From: an uncultured Rhodanobacteraceae bacterium
GTDB lineage: Bacteria > Pseudomonadota > Gammaproteobacteria > Xanthomonadales > Rhodanobacteraceae
NCBI GenBank assembly: GCA_913053815.1
Contig: CAJXGK010000025.1
Location: forward strand, 1 to 12,317
Direction: 5' to 3'
Length of the DNA: 12,317 bases
Below the pieces are notes generated by a model. The model saw nothing but the letters and a program-made list of their open reading frames with translations, did no database searches and was not told the origin of the DNA. The translations under genes and the position numbers were made by a program. Positions 6,242 to 12,317 of the stretch are shown piece after piece (position 1 is the first letter of the stretch; each line of letters starts with the position of its first letter).

Positions 6242-7698
6242 AGATGCCTATTGATTGGTACCTCGCCGTATTATTGCTTGCCCCCGTGGCGGCCATATTC
6301 TGGGCTTTGCTGGTGCGGCGAGCCAGCGCCTGGGTGAACCTGCTTGCCGCTGTGGCCGTAATGATCGCTTCGCTATTGTTGCTGCCGCAAAGTGGCACTC
6401 CACAGATCACAGCTGATGGTTTTCTATACGTTGATCGGCTGGGTGCCTGGGTCGTGCTCTGTATTGCAGTGGTGTATCTGCTGGCTTCGCTACACGCGGT
6501 CGACTATCTGCGCCACGATCCTGAGCAGAAACGCAAGCCCATGTTTTACGCACTGTTTGCCGGGTTCGCATTGGCCATGCTGGTGGCAAGTTTGGCCAAT
6601 GATCTGGGGGTGTATTGGATCGGGATTGAGATGACCACCCTGGTCAGCACCTTCTTGGTTGGCTATGAGCGCCAGGTCGAGAGCCTGGAGGCAGCGTGGA
6701 AATACATCATTATCGTCTCGGCAGGTTTGAGTCTGGCCCTGCTCGGTACGGTAATCCTGTATTGGGGCGGCAGTTTTGTGCTCGGCCCAACCTACACCCT
6801 GAACTGGCTTACATTGCAGGCAATAGCTGCGAAAATGCCGGCGTCTTTATTGCGCCTGGGTTTCTTTCTGGCCCTGATCGGTTATGGAGTAAAGGCCGGC
6901 TTGGCTCCTATGCATACCTGGTTACCGGACGCACACAGTGAAGGCCCGGCTCCGGTGTCGGCCATGCTCTCGGGCGCGTTACTCAACACCGCAATGCTTG
7001 GCATCGTGCGTATTCTTGCGGCGACCGATATTGCCGGGCAGGGCACATGGCCACATCGGGTGCTGATCGGTCTGGGTTTGCTGTCGGTGTTTGTCGGGGC
7101 CATGTTCATCGTGCGGCAGCGGGGTATTAAACGGTTGATGGCCTATTCCAGCGTCGAGCACATGGGGATCATTGCGCTGGGCTTCGGTTTTGGGGGGCCG
7201 CTCGGTATAGCAGGTGCTCTTTATCACATGCTCAATCACAGTCTCAACAAGTCGCTGATGTTCTTTGGCGCCGGCAACGCCATTCACCGCTTCCGCACCC
7301 ACCAGATGAAATCCATGCGCAATATGGTTAGAGCCTTGCCACGCAGTGCATGGATCTGGCTGGCTGGCGCCATAGCGATCACCGGGGCCCCACCGTTTGG
7401 ATTGTTCCGCAGTGAGTTGGCAATTTTGCGGGCCGGTTGGCATAACAATACCTTGATCGTTGCGGTACTGCTGCTGGTGCTGTTGATCGTTATCTTCATA
7501 GGCTTTCTCAATCATTTCCGGGCCATGTACGCTGGCGGCCCAGAAGAACCCCTGCCCGATGGACCGGCACCGGGCTGGCTGGGCGTGCTACCGATGCTGC
7601 TCGCCCTGTTCGGGCTGCTGGTCCTTGGCCTATGGTGGCCACCTGTACTGCAAACCTGGTTTGCTGGTATCGCCCATTCACTGGGAGCCACACCATGA
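6238..7698 (+). CDS. hyfF: Hydrogenase-4 subunit F (HyfF)-like, antiporter-type (NuoL/M/N, MrpD) subunit
   Basis: Mrp/NuoL-type ion-translocating subunit. It has 486 residues (E. coli HyfF 526), with many membrane helices. The pumping residues of the family appear kept: Glu131 in YWIGIEMTTL (helix 5 type), Lys219 in GYGVKAGLAPMHTWLPDAHSEGPAPVS (helix 7 type), Lys299 in RGIKRLMAYSSVEHMG, and H334/K338 in LNHSLNKSLMFFGAG. GAPPFGLFRSE follows in the later part. This supports proton or cation transport, although the ion cannot be read from the sequence. The start ATG overlaps the hyfE-like stop (ATGA); a second in-frame ATG two codons on (6244) is possible. Its stop overlaps the hyfG-like start in the same way. 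Confidence 0.9.
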   Translation: MKMPIDWYLAVLLLAPVAAIFWALLVRRASAWVNLLAAVAVMIASLLLLPQSGTPQITADGFLYVDRLGAWVVLCIAVVYLLASLHAVDYLRHDPEQKRKPMFYALFAGFALAMLVASLANDLGVYWIGIEMTTLVSTFLVGYERQVESLEAAWKYIIIVSAGLSLALLGTVILYWGGSFVLGPTYTLNWLTLQAIAAKMPASLLRLGFFLALIGYGVKAGLAPMHTWLPDAHSEGPAPVSAMLSGALLNTAMLGIVRILAATDIAGQGTWPHRVLIGLGLLSVFVGAMFIVRQRGIKRLMAYSSVEHMGIIALGFGFGGPLGIAGALYHMLNHSLNKSLMFFGAGNAIHRFRTHQMKSMRNMVRALPRSAWIWLAGAIAITGAPPFGLFRSELAILRAGWHNNTLIVAVLLLVLLIVIFIGFLNHFRAMYAGGPEEPLPDGPAPGWLGVLPMLLALFGLLVLGLWWPPVLQTWFAGIAHSLGATP

Positions 7699-9167
7699 GC
7701 GGGCAAGTGCAGATGCGCCCCATGTTGGTCGACGACCTGCCGACTGCATTGAACACTTTGCTGGCTACGGGTGGCCGTATGCAGATGGCCTATGCCTGGT
7801 TCCGGGATGGGCAACCCCAGGTGTGCTATCTCGCTGCACCCGGTGCGGGCCAGGCCTTCGAATGCTGGAGTGTGGCAGTGCCTGCCGAAGGATTGCCGAG
7901 TCTCGCTCCGATCGCCCCGCTGCTGGGCTGGTATGAGCGTGAAATTCAGGACCTTGTCGGAATCGTGTTCCGCAATCATCCTGAGCCCCATCCGCTGGTT
8001 CTCGAACGGGGAGAGCACACTCCACCCTTGTTGCCGGGTGCGGAAGGGGTGGTGACAACGACCGCTCCGCATGCCTTGCCCGAGGTAGAAGGCGAGGATA
8101 TTCAGGAGCTGGACTTCGGCCCGGTACGCGCCGATGTTCTGGAATCGGCACAGTTCCGTTTTTTCTATATCGGCGAGCGTATTCTTCGCTATCAACCACG
8201 CTTGTTTCTGAAGCATCGCGGTATGGAACGGCGTTTTCAGGGACTGACTCCCGAGGCCGGCGTAGTCGTGGCTGAACGGGTTTCTGCTACCGCGAGCCTG
8301 GCTCATGCGCTGGCCTACTGTCAGGCCATTGAGGATGCCGCCGATTGCGAGCCGCCGCCACGTGCGCAGGCTTGGCGCTGTCTGCTGGCCGAGCTGGAAC
8401 GTATCTACAATCATCTGCATTATTTCGGACACCTTGCCGACGCCACCACCCTCAAGGTTGGTCAGGCGCAGGGCCGCTGGCTGGAAGAACAGACCAAACA
8501 ATTGCTAGCTCGCGTTTGTGGTAGTCGGCTGCCGATGAATCTACTTACGCCGGGTGGACTCCGGCGCGATCTGCTATTGCCGGATGATTTCGCTGGGCAG
8601 TTGGCGGCTATCGAAAAGGAAACCCGGCATTACCTCGACATGCTGTCTGACACCAGCAGCTACATCGATCGCCTGCAAGCAACCGGAGTGCTGTCACAGC
8701 AGGTTGCTTTCGACAAAGGAGCAACCGGACCGATCGAACGGGCTTCCGGTCTGGATCGCGATTTGCGCCGTGATCATCCCTATGCCGACTACGCGGCACT
8801 GGTACCTGAGATTGCATTACGCGAAGCGGGTGATGCATTGGCCCGCGCCGAAGTCAGGGCTGATGAGTTGCGGCAAAGTTTTGCCCTGGTAAAGGGTGCC
8901 GTGGATCGTCTTGGAGCCGGCGAGGTTTGTCATCCCTGCGCTCCAGAGCCGGGAAGTTTCGGTCTGGGTTGGGCCGAGTCACCACGTGGGTCTTTGTTCT
9001 ATGCCGTGTCTCTGGACACTCAAGCACACTTGGCTTGGGCCAAGATCAAATCGCCGTCGTATTCGAACTGGCGAGTATTCCCATTCACCGTGCACGACAC
9101 CAACATGATGGACTATGCCATCAACGAAGCCAGTTTCGGGCTGTCGGTGGCAGGTTGCGATCGCTGA
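7695..9167 (+). CDS. hyfG: HyfG/HycE-like large subunit (fused NuoC-NuoD type) lacking all Ni-Fe ligand cysteines
   Basis: Fused NuoC/NuoD-type protein of 490 residues. An N-terminal 30-kDa-like domain (about 1-130) carries the signature GWYEREIQDLVGIVFRNHPE (78-97). The large-subunit domain has LFLKHRGMERRF (170-181). Where hydrogenases have RVCGICG, this protein has RVSATAS (195-201), so the two ligand cysteines are S197 and A200. Where they have DPCxxCTDR, it ends GLSVAGCDR (482-490), so the other two are S484 and G487. The early GPVH motif of HycE-like proteins is GPVR (142-145). Translation stops directly after DR, the processing point in HycE, so no C-terminal extension exists for a maturation protease. 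It is therefore not a Ni-Fe hydrogenase and resembles Ehr-type or NuoD-type proteins. GGGAG (7683-7687) precedes the ATG, which overlaps the upstream stop. Confidence 0.9.
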   Translation: MSGQVQMRPMLVDDLPTALNTLLATGGRMQMAYAWFRDGQPQVCYLAAPGAGQAFECWSVAVPAEGLPSLAPIAPLLGWYEREIQDLVGIVFRNHPEPHPLVLERGEHTPPLLPGAEGVVTTTAPHALPEVEGEDIQELDFGPVRADVLESAQFRFFYIGERILRYQPRLFLKHRGMERRFQGLTPEAGVVVAERVSATASLAHALAYCQAIEDAADCEPPPRAQAWRCLLAELERIYNHLHYFGHLADATTLKVGQAQGRWLEEQTKQLLARVCGSRLPMNLLTPGGLRRDLLLPDDFAGQLAAIEKETRHYLDMLSDTSSYIDRLQATGVLSQQVAFDKGATGPIERASGLDRDLRRDHPYADYAALVPEIALREAGDALARAEVRADELRQSFALVKGAVDRLGAGEVCHPCAPEPGSFGLGWAESPRGSLFYAVSLDTQAHLAWAKIKSPSYSNWRVFPFTVHDTNMMDYAINEASFGLSVAGCDR

Positions 9168-9176
9168 GGTATCACC

Positions 9177-9980
9177 ATGGCTCTTTGGACATTGTTTGGA
9201 TTGCGCAAGGGGTCGGCCAGCACCGACTGGCCAAAAGCGGGGAATAATCATGGTCAGCAGGGCGTTTGGGGGATGCCAAGGGTCTTGGATGGGGCCTGTG
9301 CAGACAGTTGTGAGGCCTGCATAGAGGTTTGTCCCACCCAAGCCATTGGGCGTCAGGAAAAGGCGTCTACATCGGGTATTGTTATTGACTACGGCCGTTG
9401 CATTACCTGCCAGCGGTGTGTGGAAGTTTGTCCCGAGCCCGTTCTGCAAGCCACTGATACCTGGGCATTAGGGGTTCGAAATCGTGATGACTTACGTTGG
9501 CAGGCTGCTTTGCAGACCCCTGAAGCGGCTGAACTTGGTCAGCGTATTCAGACCCGCTTCCAGCGCAGCCTGCATATCCGGCATGTAGATGCCGGTTCTT
9601 GCGGAGGCTGTGAGTCAGAGTTGCAGGCTTTGAATAATCCGTTTTACAACTTGCACCGCCTGGGCATATTCTTTACGGCTTCGCCCCGTTCCGCCGATCT
9701 GCTGCTGGTAACAGGGGCACTGACTCGTTCGATGCTGGGCCCGCTGCATGCCGCCTGGGAAGCCATGCCCGAACCGCGTTGGGTCATGGCTATCGGTACT
9801 TGTGCAGTAAGTGGCGGCATTGCCGAGGGGGGCTACACCTGCGGACATGGTCTGAATGAAGAGCTGCCTGTCGATGTGTATTTGCCCGGATGCCCACCCA
9901 ACCCGGCCGCCATCATCCACGCGTTGCTATTGCTGCTTGGTCGATCAAGTCAACGTGTGCATGCCGGGAGACTGACATGA
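9177..9980 (+). CDS. hyfI: Fused ferredoxin (HyfH/NuoI-like) and HyfI/NuoB-like small subunit
   Basis: Electron-transfer subunit of 267 residues joining two proteins that E. coli encodes separately (HyfH and HyfI). The N-terminal half has two 4Fe-4S ferredoxin motifs: C41, C45, C48, C52-P and C75, C78, C81, C85-P. The first has three residues between its first two cysteines instead of the usual two. The C-terminal half (from about 133) is NuoB-like, with CGGCESE (C142, C145), GTC (C209) and PGCPPNP (C239), all four ligands of the proximal cluster (N2 in complex I). The electron wire is therefore intact up to the nickel-less large subunit. The likely donor is ferredoxin or another low-potential carrier, by family analogy only. 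The gene follows hyfG by 9 bases with GAGGT (9166-9170) as ribosome site; its stop overlaps the next start. Confidence 0.88.
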   Translation: MALWTLFGLRKGSASTDWPKAGNNHGQQGVWGMPRVLDGACADSCEACIEVCPTQAIGRQEKASTSGIVIDYGRCITCQRCVEVCPEPVLQATDTWALGVRNRDDLRWQAALQTPEAAELGQRIQTRFQRSLHIRHVDAGSCGGCESELQALNNPFYNLHRLGIFFTASPRSADLLLVTGALTRSMLGPLHAAWEAMPEPRWVMAIGTCAVSGGIAEGGYTCGHGLNEELPVDVYLPGCPPNPAAIIHALLLLLGRSSQRVHAGRLT

Positions 9981-11938
9981 GCATACTGTTTGCTCTGGGA
10001 GTACTGGTTTGGCTGGCTACGCTATTGCTGGCACCGGTATGGCCTTGGCCGCGGAGTTTGCGCGCGGGGATTGGTGGGGGGGCCGCGGCCATTGCAGTAG
10101 CTTGTGGCTGGGCTCTCTGGCAGGGTACTGCGCTACTTGGTTTGCCGGGGATATCCAGCTTTGGTCTGGATGGTGCCGCACAGTGGCTGGTTCTGTTCGG
10201 CTCACTGCCGGCAGCCTTTGCCGGGGTGCCATCCAGCCCCGGTGCGTCACCCCGGGTCTGGAGTCTGGGAGCCAGCTCCGCGTTATTGGGTGCTCTGGGT
10301 GTATTTGGTCTGGATAGTGGCGTCGGTTTTCTGATTGCCTGGGAAGTGATGAGTCTGGGCGGCGGCCTGATGCTGCATGCCGATCACCTGCAGGATCCTG
10401 GGGAAGATGGTCGATCGGTGTTGCGTATGCTGGCAATGCTGGAGGTGGGCGCTGTGGCTCTGATTGCTGCCTGGCTGCTGCTTGCTGCACATGCTGGGGG
10501 CTCGATGAGCTTGCCGGGTTTCACCGCAATGGCGGCATCTATGGGTACCGGCCTGGCTTTTCTAATCGGGGTGCTGGCACTCATCGGATTTGGTGCCAAG
10601 CTGGGCTTGTTGCCATTCTATGAATGGTTTGGTGGCGCCTATGCCAGTGGTAGTGGGGCCAGCGGAGCGCTACTTTCAGGGTTAGTTCTGAATGCTGCCT
10701 GGTACGCCCTCGCACGTTTATTGCTACGCTGGTTGCCAGCCAGTTTAGACCTGGGCTTGCTGACTCTTGGGTTAGCTGGGCTCAGTGCAATTCTTGCCGC
10801 ACTTTATGCCTTGCAGGCTCGTGACTGGCGGGTGTTATTAGGATTCTCCACCGCAGAAAATGCCTCCATCGCTACCCTAGTATTAGCCGCTGCCGTGTTG
10901 TTTCATAGTGCCGGTTTGCAATCTTTGGCCGGTATGGCTTGGCTGGTGGGTCTAGTATTTCTGGCTGGTCACAGTCTGGCCAAAGGCACGATGTTGCTGG
11001 GGGCTGATGCGGTGCATCACGCACAGGGCAGCTATCGTTTGCATCCGGACGGATTGTTGCGAACCAGCGCCTGGCCGTTCGGCCTCGGCATGGTATTTGC
11101 GGGCATGAGTCTGGCCGGTATGCCACCCCAGGCCGGATTCGTTGGCGAATGGTTTGCTTTTCAGACCCTCTTTCAGGGCAAACATATGCCCGGCCTGGCG
11201 GGGCGCCTGGGACTGGCTTTGGGGGGTGCTGCCTTGGCGTTAACCGTGGCTTTGGCGCTGGCTACATTCGTAAAAGTGTTGGGCCTGGGATTGCAGGGGC
11301 GGGCGCATAATTCACATACCACTCCGGTACCGAGAGTGTATGCATGGCTGTGTGGCACGCTGGGATCTTTGGTCTTGTTACTTGCAGTAGGTATGCCTTG
11401 GTGGCTGCCACGGCTGGGTCTGGTAACCCGACAATGGTTTAATGTGGATGCGGCCAACAAGCTTGTGCATGGCCTGCTGCTGGTACCCCTGTCAGCGGGA
11501 TTCGCGTTTATTTCACCCAGTATGCTGGTAGTTATCGGCCCCTTGCTGGCACTATTGCCACTGTTGTTGCTGCTACTTGCGCGCAGGCGCTACGGGGTAC
11601 GGCGTGTAGCCGTCTGGTACGGCGGAGAACCGGCTTCCCCACGTGCGGCAACGACCGCCTTGACCTTTGCACACGCCATGAGGGTACTGTATAGCTTCGT
11701 GTATCGGCCACGAACAGATATGCGGCATGAGCATATCGAAAGCGAGTATTTCGTGCACCGCATCCGCTTCGACCAGCAGATGGCCCCGATTTTCGAGACG
11801 TGGTTGTTCGGGCCAATAGTACGTAAAGTGCGCAGACTCTCCGAATGGCTGGCAGGTCTGCAGTCCGGTGATATGAACGTATATCTGGCACTGATCGGCT
11901 TGCTGTTACTGATCTTGCTCGGCCTCGCCGCATTCTGA
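9977..11938 (+). CDS. hyfB: Hydrogenase-4 subunit B (HyfB/HycC)-like, antiporter-type subunit
   Basis: Second Mrp/NuoL-like ion-translocating subunit, 653 residues (E. coli HyfB 672). Family pumping residues are visible: Glu123 in AWEVMSLGGG, Lys208 in GFGAKLGLLPFYEWFGGAYASGS, and H332/K336 in GHSLAKGTMLLGAD. Later comes AGMPPQAGFVGEW (380-392) with Glu391. The C-terminal part after about residue 555 has a basic cytoplasmic stretch with RRRYGVRRVAVWYGG and a final hydrophobic helix, as in HyfB/HycC. ATG 9977 was chosen for GGGAG (9966-9970) and the ATGA overlap. An open frame continues upstream inside the previous gene. It is the last gene of the operon here, although hyfB comes early in E. 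coli hyf. No hyfD homologue is present. Confidence 0.9.
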   Translation: MSILFALGVLVWLATLLLAPVWPWPRSLRAGIGGGAAAIAVACGWALWQGTALLGLPGISSFGLDGAAQWLVLFGSLPAAFAGVPSSPGASPRVWSLGASSALLGALGVFGLDSGVGFLIAWEVMSLGGGLMLHADHLQDPGEDGRSVLRMLAMLEVGAVALIAAWLLLAAHAGGSMSLPGFTAMAASMGTGLAFLIGVLALIGFGAKLGLLPFYEWFGGAYASGSGASGALLSGLVLNAAWYALARLLLRWLPASLDLGLLTLGLAGLSAILAALYALQARDWRVLLGFSTAENASIATLVLAAAVLFHSAGLQSLAGMAWLVGLVFLAGHSLAKGTMLLGADAVHHAQGSYRLHPDGLLRTSAWPFGLGMVFAGMSLAGMPPQAGFVGEWFAFQTLFQGKHMPGLAGRLGLALGGAALALTVALALATFVKVLGLGLQGRAHNSHTTPVPRVYAWLCGTLGSLVLLLAVGMPWWLPRLGLVTRQWFNVDAANKLVHGLLLVPLSAGFAFISPSMLVVIGPLLALLPLLLLLLARRRYGVRRVAVWYGGEPASPRAATTALTFAHAMRVLYSFVYRPRTDMRHEHIESEYFVHRIRFDQQMAPIFETWLFGPIVRKVRRLSEWLAGLQSGDMNVYLALIGLLLLILLGLAAF

Positions 11939-12014
11939 GCCCAACAGAGTTGCCGTAGGCGACAGCATGACCGAACATCCCGGCCGCTCAGAAAACGGAA
12001 AGCGAGTATTACGG

Positions 12015-12043
12015 TTGACCGGAATCGGTAGCATCCTTAAAAT
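12015..12043 (+). promoter_or_regulatory. Sigma-70 promoter of the tRNA-Val gene
   Basis: TTGACC (12015-12020), 17 bases, then TAAAAT (12038-12043): five of six matches in each hexamer with ideal spacing. Transcription would start near 12050, a few bases before the tRNA. The GC-rich bases after the -10 (ACGCG) resemble the discriminators of stringently controlled stable-RNA promoters. The upstream gene ends at 11938 without a clear terminator; a weak stem at 11949-11963 has no T-run. Confidence 0.7.
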
Positions 12044-12053
12044 AACGCGTTTC

Positions 12054-12128
12054 GGGCGGTTAGCTCAGCGGTAGAGCACTGCCTTCACACGGCAGGGGCC
12101 ACAAGTTCGATCCTTGTACCGCCCACCA
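12054..12128 (+). tRNA. tRNA-Val (anticodon CAC), CCA encoded
   Basis: A full cloverleaf of 75 bases is visible. The acceptor stem is GGGCGGT with ACCGCCC, the D-arm GCTC/GAGC, the anticodon stem CTGCC/GGCAG, and the anticodon loop TTCACAC with CAC at positions 34-36, reading the valine codon GUG. The variable loop has 5 bases. The T-arm is ACAAG/CTTGT with the loop TTCGATC, followed by discriminator A and encoded CCA. All stems are perfect. It is a single-gene unit just downstream of the hyf-like operon. Confidence 0.96.
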
Positions 12129-12317
12129 TTACAAATCAATCATATACGCGTAGTTATTAAGGCTCGACAATAGGTCTGAGTAGAGGTCGTTACCTATCGG
12201 GTACGGCGTTGTGATGCAGGCCTGACTTAGCCAGGTATCGTGCCCCCCCCAAGTATCTAGTGTAAACAGTGAGCCATTTCATGCTGAGGTGGTTCAAGCC
12301 GTCCTCCGGCTTGGACA

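Noticed and set aside
7512..8501. Long minus-strand open frame (329 codons) opposite the hyfF/hyfG-like genes
   Set aside because: It is a shadow frame of well-supported plus-strand genes, with no family likeness and low-complexity composition.
11949..11963. Small stem (GTTGCC with GGCGAC) after the hyfB-like gene, considered as operon terminator
   Set aside because: It is only six pairs with one wobble and a three-base loop, and no T-run follows.
11967..12076. Short open frame starting at ATG 11967 after hyfB
   Set aside because: It runs through the tRNA promoter and into the tRNA-Val gene, has no good ribosome site and shows no protein character.
12281..12317. Possible start of a gene (MLRWFKPSSGLD) running off the right edge, with a 7-bp stem at 12295-12313
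   Set aside because: Only twelve codons are visible and the ribosome site is weak (GTGAG at most). The stem (CAAGCCG with CGGCTTG) has no visible T-run because the window ends. Not enough to call either a gene or a terminator.

Overview
The window (about 57% GC by eye) looks like chromosomal DNA of a gammaproteobacterium. The evidence is a thrA-thrB-thrC order in which the homoserine dehydrogenase part resembles the C-terminus of the bifunctional ThrA enzyme, a REP-like palindrome doublet, a sigma-70 promoter of enterobacterial type and a CCA-encoding tRNA. I cannot name the genus; acidophilic or xanthomonad-related lineages are only a guess.

Region 1 (1-2887) is the end of a threonine operon: the C-terminal 223 codons of homoserine dehydrogenase, then homoserine kinase (thrB) and threonine synthase (thrC), joined by overlapping stop and start codons. 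Region 2 (2888-3242) has no convincing gene and carries an inverted pair of REP-like repeats. Region 3 (3243-4355, minus strand) is a complete cyclopropane-fatty-acid synthase gene (cfa).

Region 4 (about 4427-11938) is the main point of interest. A near-consensus promoter is followed by an RNA that I recognise from its sequence and fold as a fluoride (crcB) riboswitch aptamer. After it come a 26-codon leader ORF with a strong ribosome-binding site, a hairpin covering the next ribosome-binding site, and six tightly packed genes. These encode a membrane complex related to hydrogenase-4, formate hydrogenlyase and complex I: HyfC-, HyfE-, HyfF- and HyfG-like proteins, a fused ferredoxin/HyfI-like protein, and a HyfB-like protein. 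The HyfG-like large subunit lacks all four cysteines that bind the Ni-Fe centre and also lacks the C-terminal extension that the maturation protease removes. The complex is therefore very unlikely to be a hydrogenase. The iron-sulfur cysteines and the charged residues of the two antiporter-like subunits are kept, which suggests a redox-driven proton or ion pump. Taken together, this reads as a fluoride-inducible, nickel-free, energy-converting complex (Ehr-like). Its electron donor, electron acceptor and role in fluoride tolerance are unknown.

Region 5 (11939-12317) holds a tRNA-Val(CAC) gene with its own promoter, and then about 190 bases with no supported gene.
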